From NCBI GenBank assembly GCA_902789365.1, contig CADANQ010000004.1, forward strand, positions 1 through 64,000: a DNA stretch of 64,000 bases. Direction: 5' to 3'. Position 1 is the first letter of the stretch; each line of letters starts with the position of its first letter. Shown piece after piece: positions 15,518-24,421 of the stretch. Under the pieces are notes generated by a model. The model saw nothing but the letters and a program-made list of their open reading frames with translations. It ran no database searches and had not been told where the DNA came from. This DNA is from an uncultured Eubacteriales bacterium. Lineage in GTDB: Bacteria > Bacillota > Clostridia > Christensenellales > Aristaeellaceae. Position numbers and translations under genes: made by a program.

Positions 15518-16492
15518 GATGGTGGCGACAGGCTTGGGACTGAGATCATAAAGGACGCGGTTAACGCCCTTGACCTCCTTCAGGATGCGGGAGGTGATTT
15601 TGCCGAGGAGGGCATAGGGGACTTCCTCAATGGATGCGGAAGTGGCGTCGATGCTGTTCACGGCACGGAGGATAACGGGCCAGTCCCAGGTGCGCTTATT
15701 GTCCCTGATGCCGGTGGATTTAATGTCGGGAACGACGGTGAAATACTGCCACACTTTGCCCTCGAGGCCCGCGGCGGCAAATTCCTCCCGAAGGATGGCG
15801 TCGCTCTCGCGGACGGCTTCGAGGCGGTCCCGGGTGATGGCGCCGACGCAGCGGACACCCAGGCCGGGGCCGGGGAAGGGCTGGCGGTAGACCATGTTGT
15901 CCGGAAGGCCCAGGGCTTTACCGACCATGCGCACCTCATCCTTGAAAAGCAGCTTGACCGGCTCCACCAGGGTGAAATTCATGTCCTCGGGAAGGCCGCC
16001 GACGTTGTGATGCGCTTTGATGCCGTCCTTGCTCTCCAGGATGTCCGGATAAATGGTCCCCTGAGCCAGGAAGGAGATGCCCTCCAGTTTACGGGCCTCC
16101 TCTTCAAAGACACGGATGAATTCGTCGCCGATGATCTTCCGCTTTTTTTCCGGATCGGAGACGCCCGCAAGCTTATCCAGGAACCGGTCCACGGCATCCA
16201 CATAGATGAGGTTGGCGTCAAGCTGCCCGCGGAAAACGCTGATCACCTGTTCGGGTTCGCCCTTGCGGAGGAGACCGTGATTCACATGCACGCATACCAG
16301 CTGCTTACCGACGGCACGGATCAGCAGGGCCGCGACAACGGAAGAGTCGACGCCGCCGGAAAGGGCGAGAAGAACCTTGCCTGTGCCGATTTGCCGACGG
16401 AGTTCGGCGATCTGCTCATTGATGAACTGTTCCGCGAGGGCGGGGGTGGTGATGCGCTGCATATCCTGCGGACGTACGTTTCCCTGGGGCAT
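15506..16492 (-). CDS. guaA: GMP synthase, ATP-pyrophosphatase subunit (no glutaminase domain)
   Basis: GMP synthase makes GMP from XMP, ATP and an amide nitrogen. This 328-residue protein has the ATP-PPase P-loop [13 protein letters not shown] (residues ~43-55), the ATP/XMP-binding [14 protein letters not shown], and the dimerisation domain with [11 protein letters not shown] and the C-terminal KPVATIEWE. The class I glutamine amidotransferase domain found before it in the usual ~510-residue bacterial enzyme is absent, and no such gene lies upstream. It therefore resembles the archaeal two-subunit form (GuaAb) and would need a separate glutaminase or free ammonia. GGAGG precedes ATG 16492. 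The 3' end is a known integration site of genomic islands and here borders the accessory region. Confidence 0.93.
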   Translation of the reverse strand: MPQGNVRPQDMQRITTPALAEQFINEQIAELRRQIGTGKVLLALSGGVDSSVVAALLIRAVGKQLVCVHVNHGLLRKGEPEQVISVFRGQLDANLIYVDAVDRFLDKLAGVSDPEKKRKIIGDEFIRVFEEEARKLEGISFLAQGTIYPDILESKDGIKAHHNVGGLPEDMNFTLVEPVKLLFKDEVRMVGKALGLPDNMVYRQPFPGPGLGVRCVGAITRDRLEAVRESDAILREEFAAAGLEGKVWQYFTVVPDIKSTGIRDNKRTWDWPVILRAVNSIDATSASIEEVPYALLGKITSRILKEVKGVNRVLYDLSPKPVATIEWE

Positions 16493-16619
16493 ACTCTTTT
16501 TCCTCCATTATTTTTCGTTTGGGAAAGCAGGGGAGTTTTGATTCATTGACTTTAATCACGCCCGTGACGCCGGAAAAAAGCCGGACGAGCATGAAGAAAA
16601 GCGGGAGAGAAGATTGCTT

Positions 16620-16647
16620 CCCCGCTCCGATTAATCGCGGAGCGGGG
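16620..16647 (-). terminator. Hairpin after thrS
   Basis: CCCCGCTCCG (16620-16629) pairs exactly with CGGAGCGGGG (16638-16647), directly behind the thrS stop at 16656. A proper U-tract is missing, so termination may be partial and guaA may receive read-through. Confidence 0.6.
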
Positions 16648-16655
16648 AAGGGGGG

Positions 16656-18548
16656 TCACATTTCGGTAACCAGATCGATGGCGCGGCTGCGGTTCAGCTT
16701 TTTGCAGACCTTGACAAAGGTATCCAGCGGGATGTCATGAAGCTGCTGTTTGGAACCGCGGACAGTGACGGAAACAGTGCGGCCCGCGGCTTCTTTGTCG
16801 CCCAGCACAAGGATATAGGGGTCCTTCATGGTCTTGTAGGCCTTTACTTTTTCGTTCATGTTCTTGTCGGCGTAGTCGACTTCGACACGGATATCCTCTT
16901 CCTCCAGAGCTTTGACCACTTCCTCAGCATAGGCGTTGTGCTCGACGCGGATGGGAACCACACCCACCTGCATCGGGCTCATCCAGAAGGGGAAATTACC
17001 CTTGAAGTTTTCGATGATGATGCCGATGAACCTTTCAAGGGATCCATACAGGGCGCGGTGGATAACGACGGGCATTTCCATGCCGCCTTCCCTGTTCTGA
17101 TAGGTAAGGCCGAAGTTGTGGGGGAGCTGGAAGTCCAGCTGGATGGTGCCGCACTGCCATTCGCGGCCAAGGGCGTCCTTGATCTGCAGATCGATCTTGG
17201 GGCCGTAGAAGGCGCCGTCGCCCTCGTTGACCTCATAACCGCCCTCGCCGTACTTATCGTCGAGAATCTTCTTCAGGGCGGCTTCGGCACGGTTCCACAC
17301 CTCGATATCGCCCATGAAATCATCCGGACGGGTGGACAGCTCGGCGCGGTAGGTAACGCCGAAGGTGGAATAGATTTCGTCGGCAATGGAGATGATGTCG
17401 GCGATCTCTTCTTCGATCTGGCTTTCCATGACGAAGGTATGATCGTCGTCCTGGCGGAATTCCTGAACGCGGAACAGGCCGTTCATCTGGCCGGATTTTT
17501 CCTTGCGGTGCAGAACGTCATATTCGCTGTAGCGGATGGGCAGTTCCTTGTAGGAGTGCACACGGCGCTTGTAGGTCATCATGGCGTTGGGGCAGTTCAT
17601 GGGCTTGGCGCCCATGGTCTCGTCCAGTTCACGGTTGAAGACCGCGGAGCCCTTGGGAAGCCTGACCTCGGTCTCCTTCGCGGCGCCCTCCTGCAGGTTG
17701 TCCAGCACGCCGGGAATCTCGGCGTCGGCGGACAGCCAGCCCGAAATGCCGGGAATCATGAACATATTGTTGACATAATGCGCCCAGTGACCGCTGATCA
17801 GCCACAGCTTTTTCTTGTTGACCACGGGGGCGGAAATCTCGGTATAGCCATGCTTCCACTGGATTTCGCGGGAATACGCCAGCAGGGCCTGGTACAGCTG
17901 CCAGCCGCGGGGGAGCCAGTAGGGCATGCCGGGGGCGGTGTCGTCAAACATGAACAGGTCCAGCTGGGCGCCGATCTTTTTGTGATCGCGTTCCATGGCT
18001 TCCTTAACCCAGTTCAGGTGATCCTTCAGGGCCTTCTGATCCGGGAAAGCGTACACATAAATGCGCTGAAGCTGATCCCTGTGCTCATCGCCGCGCCAGT
18101 AACTGCCGGACACGGCGCGGATCTGGAAAGCGGCGTTCATCAGTTCCTGGCTGTTGGAGATATGCGGGCCGCGGCAGAGGTCCACAAAATCATCGCCGGT
18201 GTGGTAAACGGTGATTTTTTCGTCCTCGGGGAGATCGGCGATCAGTTCTTCCTTGAATTTCTGCCCCTTAAACAGATTCATGGCGTCGTCGCGGCTCAGT
18301 TCTTCGCATTTCCAGTCCTCGCGGCGCTTGATGATTTCCTTCATCTTTGCTTCGATGACGGGGAAATCCTCGTTGGTGCAGTTGCGGGGAAGAAGGAAAT
18401 CATAGTAGAAGCCGTCGGCAATCTGGGGCCCGATGGCGTACTGGACCTCGTCCTTTCCGAACACCTCAAAAACCGCCTTGGCAAGAATGTGCGCCAGCGA
18501 ATGCCGGTACACCTCCAGATAGAACTTCCTGTACTCTTCCTTGTCCAT
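16656..18548 (-). CDS. thrS: Threonyl-tRNA synthetase lacking the TGS domain
   Basis: It charges tRNA-Thr. This 630-residue class II synthetase starts directly in the editing-type N2 domain (YRHSLAHILAKAV, VDLCRGPHISN), without the ~60-residue TGS domain usual in bacteria. The catalytic core follows (SGHWAHYVNNMF; motif 2 LFRVQEFRQDDDHTF; motif 3 IHRALYGSLERFIGI) and then the anticodon-binding domain. Zinc ligands are present as Cys in PMNCPN and His in DDDHTF and VVIHRA. About 50 extra residues (GWLSADAEIPGVLDNLQEGA and onward) are inserted before PMNCPN, and the usual NCPG and RxRGFTQDD motifs are altered. So it belongs to a divergent ThrRS branch. It is regulated by the upstream T-box. Confidence 0.93.
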   Translation of the reverse strand: MDKEEYRKFYLEVYRHSLAHILAKAVFEVFGKDEVQYAIGPQIADGFYYDFLLPRNCTNEDFPVIEAKMKEIIKRREDWKCEELSRDDAMNLFKGQKFKEELIADLPEDEKITVYHTGDDFVDLCRGPHISNSQELMNAAFQIRAVSGSYWRGDEHRDQLQRIYVYAFPDQKALKDHLNWVKEAMERDHKKIGAQLDLFMFDDTAPGMPYWLPRGWQLYQALLAYSREIQWKHGYTEISAPVVNKKKLWLISGHWAHYVNNMFMIPGISGWLSADAEIPGVLDNLQEGAAKETEVRLPKGSAVFNRELDETMGAKPMNCPNAMMTYKRRVHSYKELPIRYSEYDVLHRKEKSGQMNGLFRVQEFRQDDDHTFVMESQIEEEIADIISIADEIYSTFGVTYRAELSTRPDDFMGDIEVWNRAEAALKKILDDKYGEGGYEVNEGDGAFYGPKIDLQIKDALGREWQCGTIQLDFQLPHNFGLTYQNREGGMEMPVVIHRALYGSLERFIGIIIENFKGNFPFWMSPMQVGVVPIRVEHNAYAEEVVKALEEEDIRVEVDYADKNMNEKVKAYKTMKDPYILVLGDKEAAGRTVSVTVRGSKQQLHDIPLDTFVKVCKKLNRSRAIDLVTEM

Positions 18549-18555
18549 GCCTTTT

Positions 18556-18830
18556 CACATCCTCTCGTTTTGATAGAAGGCTTGCAGAAAGAAACATCCC
18601 CTGCAGGCCGATGACCTGCAAGGGACGCAATATGCGCGGTTCCACCCTTGTTGCCGGCGCATGGCCGGCCGCTTCATTGAACGATGATAACGGAATCACC
18701 GTGCCTGTTCACAGGCCTCTCCGGGGCGGTCTTCGGTCTTTCCCGGCCGGATGCTCTCACCGGACGCATCCTCTCTTGGGACCGGAGGAAAACGTACTCT
18801 TCCCCATCAAAGATTTGAATGTAATGATAC
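18556..18830 (-). promoter_or_regulatory. T-box riboswitch leader of thrS
   Basis: The minus strand carries the diagnostic T-box motif AGGGTGGAACCGCG (18648-18635) followed by GCGTCCCT. Next comes a terminator stem CCCTTGCAGG/CCTGCAGGGG with ATGTTTCTTTCT behind it. Upstream, GAAGAGTA and GGTGAGAGC fit stem I landmarks, and a GACC/ACC triplet near 18732-18727 is the candidate Thr specifier. Uncharged tRNA-Thr would favour the antiterminator and switch on thrS. The exact fold was not computed. Confidence 0.9.
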
Positions 18831-18909
18831 ATCATGGCGCCGAAAATGTAAAGGGGTAAATCAAATTTTCATTTTATCCCCAATATTTTCGGGCATGTTC
18901 GGGCGGCGC

Positions 18910-20568
18910 TCAGGCCTCGATCCTGTGATAGGAGGGGGCTTTGCGCTTCAGGAAAAGGAAGGATACAGCGGAAGCAGCGGCAAGCAGGGCGGTCTCGATC
19001 AGTATAATCAGCTTATGATCAAGGCCAAGGATGAACAGGAGCACAACGATCCCGGCGTCGAGCGCCAGCACGACAAAGAAAATAAGCAGGCCGAAGATCT
19101 GGTTCATGTTGGATTTGATCGCTTTTGTTTCGTTGATCCAGTCCAGGCGGGGCTTGCCGATGTCGATGATCAGGCCGAGAACTGCGCCGATAAAGGCAAG
19201 AAGCGCGGACCACAGGAACATCAGCAGGGCATACAGGCCGAAGCCGGGGATGATTACCGCGCAAATGATGGGCGGGGGAATGATCCCCACCAGGGAGAAG
19301 AACAGCGCGGCGATCAGCTTGGACGCGATCAGGGAACGGGCGTCAACGGGAAGGCTGACCATCAGGGAATGGCGGCGTCCCTCCCGGCTGACCGCGGTGG
19401 AGGATACGCTGTTCATGCCCATCATCAGGCTCATGATGCCGGTGATGAACAGGCATACGGGAAGCATGGCCGCTTTGGCGCCCCCCAGGGTCCGAACAAA
19501 TTCGGCTATGCCGCCGTCGATCTTCATAAACGGGATAATCATCATCACGGTCATCATCGTCGGCATGATTACAGGACCCAGAAGACCGTTGACAAGATAT
19601 GCGGGCGTGCGGACCATTTCCTGAATCTCCCGCTTCGTCAGCGCTTTCAGGGGACTCTGGCCATGGATAACGGCCCGGCTCATATCGACTTTTTTCATCG
19701 GAGCGCTGGTCTCGCTGCCGCGGGAGGTGTCCGCGATATAGTGATACGAGAACAGTACGGCCACAAGCGCCATGGAAGCGATACTTGCAAGAATCATAAG
19801 AAGCATGTCTTTGCCGCCGTCCGTAAGGGCGCGGGCAGCCCAGGCGACGGGGGGAATGGCAAGTACAACCCTGTCGAACACGGAGCTGAGGGACGTGATG
19901 CTTTTTGCAAGGGTTTCTTCATCCACGGAAGAGCCGCCGAGCTGTCCCGAAAAGTATGAGATGAACACGGCTCCCAAAACGATAATCAGGCTGAAGGCGG
20001 TGGTGATAAGCTCCTTATGGTTCCAGAAGCCCGGCACCTTGGAAATCAGGCCCGAAACCAGGGCGCAGAACGCCACCGGCACGGCGGGGGAGAGGACGGT
20101 CACGGCCAGAGCGCGCAGCAAAAGCATCGCGTCGAAGCCGGTACGGCTCATGTATACGATGGTCCCGGGGATGATGAAAACGGCGCTGATGCCGATCTCG
20201 GCGATCATATGTCCGACAAGGCGGGCGGAATACAGGGTGAAATCCCTGACCGGCAAATACGACAGAATGACGATATCCCTTGAAAAATACAGCCGGCTGA
20301 GAACTTCCAGGATTCCGTAGAATACGGTCATGAACATACCGGCGGCCACCAGGAACTTCAGCATGATATCCGCCGAACTTATACGGATCAGCGCATCAAG
20401 TATCCGTACCTCGAATATGACCATCATGACGGCCAGCATGCCTATCAGTCCGATCATCGCGGCCCCGCGGCCGAAGGTCTTTTTCTTTGCGGTACGGTCA
20501 CCCCGGGCAAACATATCGCTGAAAATGCCGCTGATTTCCAGCTTCATCAGCGCAAAAAACGATTTCAT
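18910..20568 (-). CDS. ABC exporter permease (large, two-half type)
   Basis: A 552-residue membrane protein with about 12 hydrophobic segments, for example GRGAAMIGLIGMLAVMMVIF, IMLKFLVAAGMFMTVFYGIL, ELITTAFSLIIVLGAVFISY and, at the end, IFGLLIFFVVLALDAGIVVL. It is partner to the ABC ATPase encoded 37 bp upstream. The layout resembles ABC-2-like permeases of roughly 550 residues in Firmicutes whose cargo is unknown. A TTG at 20583 is in frame, but GGAGGG lies 8 bases before ATG 20568, so the latter is the start. No signal for a specific substrate is present. Confidence 0.85.
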   Translation of the reverse strand: MKSFFALMKLEISGIFSDMFARGDRTAKKKTFGRGAAMIGLIGMLAVMMVIFEVRILDALIRISSADIMLKFLVAAGMFMTVFYGILEVLSRLYFSRDIVILSYLPVRDFTLYSARLVGHMIAEIGISAVFIIPGTIVYMSRTGFDAMLLLRALAVTVLSPAVPVAFCALVSGLISKVPGFWNHKELITTAFSLIIVLGAVFISYFSGQLGGSSVDEETLAKSITSLSSVFDRVVLAIPPVAWAARALTDGGKDMLLMILASIASMALVAVLFSYHYIADTSRGSETSAPMKKVDMSRAVIHGQSPLKALTKREIQEMVRTPAYLVNGLLGPVIMPTMMTVMMIIPFMKIDGGIAEFVRTLGGAKAAMLPVCLFITGIMSLMMGMNSVSSTAVSREGRRHSLMVSLPVDARSLIASKLIAALFFSLVGIIPPPIICAVIIPGFGLYALLMFLWSALLAFIGAVLGLIIDIGKPRLDWINETKAIKSNMNQIFGLLIFFVVLALDAGIVVLLFILGLDHKLIILIETALLAAASAVSFLFLKRKAPSYHRIEA

Positions 20569-20605
20569 GGTTTTTCCCTCCAAGTGATCATAACGGTTGC
20601 GGTGA

Positions 20606-21346
20606 TCATTCTTCCGTTTCCTCGCCGCTGCCGGTCAGTTCAAGGAAGATTTGCTCCAGGCTTTCGGCGTGTTCGGCGCTCTTGAGTTCGTCCACCGTTC
20701 CGACCGCGGCAAGGTGCCCCTTGTTGATCACAGCCACCCGGGTGCACAGCTTTTCCGCCACCTCGAGCACATGGGTGGAGAAGAATACCGTTTTGCCGAG
20801 CCTGCACTGGTTCTTCATCTCTTCCTTCAGCAGGAAGGACGCCTTGGGATCCAGGCCCATCATCGGCTCGTCCAGGACCCAAACGTCGGGATCGTGCAAA
20901 AGGGCGCCGATGGTGGCCAGCTTCTGCCGCATGCCCTTGGAATAGCCCGAAATCCTTCCGCCGACGGCGTCGGTCAGTTCGAACATGGCCAGGTACTTGT
21001 CCATGCGCTCCTTGCGCTCCTTTGCGGGCACGCCGTAAATGTCGCCCATGAAATTGAGGTACTCCAGGCCGGAAAGGCGGTCAAACAGGTCCGCGCCGTC
21101 GGGAACGAAGCCCAGCTTGCGCTTGGCCTCAATCGGTTTTTCGGCCACGTCCACGCCGTCCAGAAGGATCCTGCCCTCGGTGGGCAGAAGGCTGCCGGTC
21201 AGCATCCGGATGGTGGTGGTCTTGCCGGCACCGTTGGGGCCGATAAAGCCGAAAAGCTCTCCGGTGTTGACGGTAAAGGAAACGTTGTCAACAGCCTTCG
21301 CGCCGGATTTTGCGTATATCTTGGTTACGTTTGCGAATTCGATCAT
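20606..21346 (-). CDS. ABC transporter ATP-binding protein
   Basis: A 246-residue ATPase with Walker A GPNGAGKTT (residues ~36-44), signature SGYSKGMRQKL, Walker B VWVLDEPMMGLD and the H-loop STHVLEV. The family signature with GYSKGMRQ and a C-terminal acidic tail is typical for DrrA/CcmA-type exporter ATPases. It pairs with the permease that follows, forming a two-gene exporter. GAGGGGG precedes ATG 21346. It could export a lipid, peptide or drug; the sequence does not say. Confidence 0.92.
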   Translation of the reverse strand: MIEFANVTKIYAKSGAKAVDNVSFTVNTGELFGFIGPNGAGKTTTIRMLTGSLLPTEGRILLDGVDVAEKPIEAKRKLGFVPDGADLFDRLSGLEYLNFMGDIYGVPAKERKERMDKYLAMFELTDAVGGRISGYSKGMRQKLATIGALLHDPDVWVLDEPMMGLDPKASFLLKEEMKNQCRLGKTVFFSTHVLEVAEKLCTRVAVINKGHLAAVGTVDELKSAEHAESLEQIFLELTGSGEETEE

Positions 21347-21488
21347 GGTTTTTACCCCCTCACATGTCTATGTCTGCCGGACGGTGGAATTGTAACAGTT
21401 CATCGCTCATTATTCAACGGAAAACATCTGAAAACAGCCTAAATCGGGTTCAAAACGGCGTTTTTACCGTTCCGGATCGGATTTTCGC

Positions 21489-22742
21489 TCACGTCTCCGG
21501 CATCGGCGCGCCGCAGAGCCTCATGAGGATCTCCACGTTCTTTGCCATGGATTGGACCGGAACGTATTCAAACCTTCCGTGGGCGTTTTCATATCCCGCG
21601 GAAAGGTTGGGGCAGGGGAGTCCGCGCCATGTCAGGGAAGAACCGTCGGTGCCGCCGCGGAAGGGCTCGCAGACAGGGGTAATCCCGCTGTCGCTGATGG
21701 CCTTCTTCAGCCTTTCGGCCAGCTCCGGCGTATTCCGCAGGATCTCCTTCATGTTGCGGTACTGAAGGCCGATCTCAAGGCTGATCCTGTCCCCGCCGTA
21801 ACGGTCCTGAAGCTTTTTGACGCATTCCCTTACATAGTTTTCCCTGGCCTCGAACTTTTCCCTGTCGAAATCCCGGATGATCATCCGCAGGGAGGCACGC
21901 TCGCACACGGCCGTGCAGGACGTAACATGATAGAAGCCCTGAACGCCGGAGGTGGTCTGCGGCTTTTCGTCCCTCGGAAGCATGGCCATCAGCTCGGCGG
22001 CGATATCCACGGCGTTCACCATGATGCCTTTGGCCGTTCCCGTGTGGACGCTTCGCCCGGTGATAACGATTTTCGCTTCCGACGCGTTGAAGGTCTCGTC
22101 CTCGTACCAGCCCAGGTGGTCGCCGTCCAGCGTATACGCGTTTGGCGCGCCGAAGCGTTCCAGGTCCAGGTCCCGGGCCAGTCCGCCCACCTCCTCGTCG
22201 GGGGTGAAGGCAATCCTCAGCGGCGCGTGCGGGATTTCCGGATGGGCTGCAAGATATTCCGCAAGGGTCATGATCGCGGCGATGGATGCCTTGTCATCGC
22301 CCCCGAGCAGCGTGGTACCGTCGGTAAGAACAAGATCGCAGCCGACGTACATCTTCAGATTCGGATAATCCGCGGCCCGCATCACAATGTTCTTTTCCTC
22401 GTTCAGGAGAATGTCGCCGCCGTCATACCCCTTCAGGACCCAGGGACGCACGTTTTCCCCCGGGGCGTCCGGCGCGGTGTCCATGTGGGCGATCAGGCCG
22501 ACGGGGGAGGCGGGGGCGTCGGATGAGGAAGACCGGATTCCCGCGTAAACCACGCAGGTTTTCTCGTCCAGATAAACATCCTCCGCGCCGAGGCAGCGGA
22601 GTTCTTCCGCCAGCATCCGGGCCAGGTCCATCTGGCACGGCGTCGTCGGCCAGACGCCCTGAAAGGGACGGCTCTGCGTATTGACGCGGGCGTAACGGAT
22701 CAGGCGTTCCGTCACCTTTCTTTCGGTGTCGCCGCGGTTCAT
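21489..22742 (-). CDS. pepT: Peptidase T (tripeptide aminopeptidase)
   Basis: A 417-residue M20B zinc metallopeptidase that removes N-terminal residues from tripeptides in the cytoplasm. Metal and catalytic motifs are in order: HMDTAPDAPG (His and Asp), LLGGDDKAS (bridging Asp), FTPDEEVGG (catalytic Glu pair), TLDGDHLG, and FRGGTDGSSL...NLSAGYENAHG near the C-terminus with the last His ligand. The dimerisation domain carries TGRSVHTGTAKGIMVNA. The start overlaps the pepC stop by ATGA, so the two peptidases are translationally coupled. Length matches the family. Confidence 0.95.
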   Translation of the reverse strand: MNRGDTERKVTERLIRYARVNTQSRPFQGVWPTTPCQMDLARMLAEELRCLGAEDVYLDEKTCVVYAGIRSSSSDAPASPVGLIAHMDTAPDAPGENVRPWVLKGYDGGDILLNEEKNIVMRAADYPNLKMYVGCDLVLTDGTTLLGGDDKASIAAIMTLAEYLAAHPEIPHAPLRIAFTPDEEVGGLARDLDLERFGAPNAYTLDGDHLGWYEDETFNASEAKIVITGRSVHTGTAKGIMVNAVDIAAELMAMLPRDEKPQTTSGVQGFYHVTSCTAVCERASLRMIIRDFDREKFEARENYVRECVKKLQDRYGGDRISLEIGLQYRNMKEILRNTPELAERLKKAISDSGITPVCEPFRGGTDGSSLTWRGLPCPNLSAGYENAHGRFEYVPVQSMAKNVEILMRLCGAPMPET

Positions 22743-24052
22743 AGCCAGTCACACTCCCACGGATTAATTCGCACGGGCTCCCGGTCAAGCAGGGCGCGCT
22801 GGTGCTCGCTCAGGTATTTCCTGTCGACGATGACCTCGTACACATATTCCCTGAAATACTTTTCGCTGCAGACAAAGTACCCTTTGCGGCCGGCTTCTTC
22901 GCCCCAGCTGTTCTCGATCTTCCAGCGGTCGGGTTTCCCGTTTTCATCAAGGTGGACGCCGACGAGAATCATGGCGTGGGTGGCGTAGCTGTCGTGGGAC
23001 ATGAGCCGGTCTCCCTTGCTCATGGAAAAATCAATCCCGCCGAGAAGTCCGCCGTAGTCGATGCTGTCAGGATCCCATATCCCCTTTTCGCGGTCCCCGA
23101 AGGCGCCGGAATCGCAGCCGAACCACACAGGCCTTCCGTCCTTCAGCTGTCTGAGGGCCAGCGCTTCCATTTCATCCGCGGACAGGTTCAGATTGACGAT
23201 GTCTCTGTCGGCCATGCACCCGATGTAATGGAAAACATAGTGCAGGTCCTTTTTCAGGCCGGCGGTAGGGTGGTCCGTCACGGTGATATAATCCTCAAGG
23301 GGCTCGCCGATATATTTCCGGTAAAACTCCCTCCCGGTCAGCCGGCGGTCTTCATGAAATACGCCGTCCCGGTCCCGCCATGAAAAATCGAATTCCGCAG
23401 GGGGCTCGCCGTATGCGACGCACTCCATTCGGTAAACCTCTTCCAGCATTTTCTCTTTGAGTGGGGCCGGATCCTCTCCGTTCTTTACCGCGGCGCGAAG
23501 GATCAGAACATCCTTGCGAAGCAGGGAAGACAGAAGCTTCCTGAATTTCTCCGTATGGGTCGACTGGAAGGTTTCAGGCATCGCTTCCTGCGGTACGGCT
23601 CCGTATTTGCGGACCAGGTCAACCGCCATGTCCCAGTAGCCGCCGTCATGGAAACCTTCCAGGATGTATTCGTTCATCCTGTCGTTAAGCGGCTTGTCGG
23701 CATACAGGACGGCCATTTCCAATACGTTGTTGGCTTTTTCAAGCTTGTCATAGAATGAAAGGTAATTGCCCGAAAGCTCAAACTTTTCAAGGCCGCATTT
23801 TTCGGCTGCTTTTTCCCGCAGGATGTTCATAACGGCATACAGCCAGCATCTTCCGCTTTTCTGCTGCCAGGTGATCCCGCGCGTCTTCAGTTCCAGGGTA
23901 AATTCCCCGTTCAGCCGGGCGGCCGCGGACGGGATATATGCCAGATCCTGCAGTTCGCATTTGGCCGTGGCGGCCTGGAGGACGCGTATCTCTCTTTTTG
24001 TTTTTTCTTCCTCACGGAAACGAAGCAGCATTTCCCGGGTGACAGGACACAT
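22739..24052 (-). CDS. pepC: Aminopeptidase C / bleomycin hydrolase (C1B)
   Basis: A 437-residue papain-fold cysteine aminopeptidase. The active-site Cys lies in QKSGRCWLYAVMNILREK (residues ~63-80), the oxyanion Gln just before it, the His in SYATHAMILVG and the Asn in WKIENSWGEE. The C-terminal extension ending NPWECDWL reaches the active site in this family and makes it an aminopeptidase. GGAGG lies six bases before ATG 24052, favouring it over the ATG two codons upstream. It forms a peptide-use operon with pepT. The last residues before pepT overlap by four bases. Confidence 0.94.
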   Translation of the reverse strand: MCPVTREMLLRFREEEKTKREIRVLQAATAKCELQDLAYIPSAAARLNGEFTLELKTRGITWQQKSGRCWLYAVMNILREKAAEKCGLEKFELSGNYLSFYDKLEKANNVLEMAVLYADKPLNDRMNEYILEGFHDGGYWDMAVDLVRKYGAVPQEAMPETFQSTHTEKFRKLLSSLLRKDVLILRAAVKNGEDPAPLKEKMLEEVYRMECVAYGEPPAEFDFSWRDRDGVFHEDRRLTGREFYRKYIGEPLEDYITVTDHPTAGLKKDLHYVFHYIGCMADRDIVNLNLSADEMEALALRQLKDGRPVWFGCDSGAFGDREKGIWDPDSIDYGGLLGGIDFSMSKGDRLMSHDSYATHAMILVGVHLDENGKPDRWKIENSWGEEAGRKGYFVCSEKYFREYVYEVIVDRKYLSEHQRALLDREPVRINPWECDWL

Positions 24053-24346
24053 GGGCATCCTCCTTTACGAATATCATGTCCGCCGCATTGAGCGCGCAAA
24101 AAAGAAATAACCGCAATGAATATTATACGCCAATCCAGGAAAACAGGCAAAGGGCTTTTCATTTTAGCGAAATGCATATTTGCGTATATTGATATCATTG
24201 GTTGCTTTTCATCCGTTTATTCATCCGCCCGGCCTTTCGTAATTATAGTACGCCGTACAGGAGCGGGTACGGCAAGCCTTTTCATATAAAGCCATAAAAC
24301 AATCAGAAAAAATGTCAGAAAAAAACGGCGGCGGGGCTTCCTGCCG

Positions 24347-24375
24347 TTGTACATTTGCCACGAATCCGTTATAAT
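24347..24375 (+). promoter_or_regulatory. Sigma-A promoter of the secreted nuclease gene
   Basis: TTGTAC (24347-24352), a 17 bp spacer and TATAAT (24370-24375) form a near-consensus housekeeping promoter. Transcription would start near 24382. That excludes the upstream in-frame ATG codons at 24347-24379 and leaves TTG 24422 as start. The remaining 24053-24346 shows no gene. Confidence 0.75.
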
Positions 24376-24421
24376 TATGGAAGGTTTAATTCATTCCGAT
24401 GAAAGGCGCGGAAGACGTAAA

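Noticed and set aside
16737..18614. 625-residue open frame on the plus strand opposite thrS
   Set aside because: It is the exact antisense of a well-conserved synthetase, has no RBS or domain logic, and arises from GC-rich codon use.
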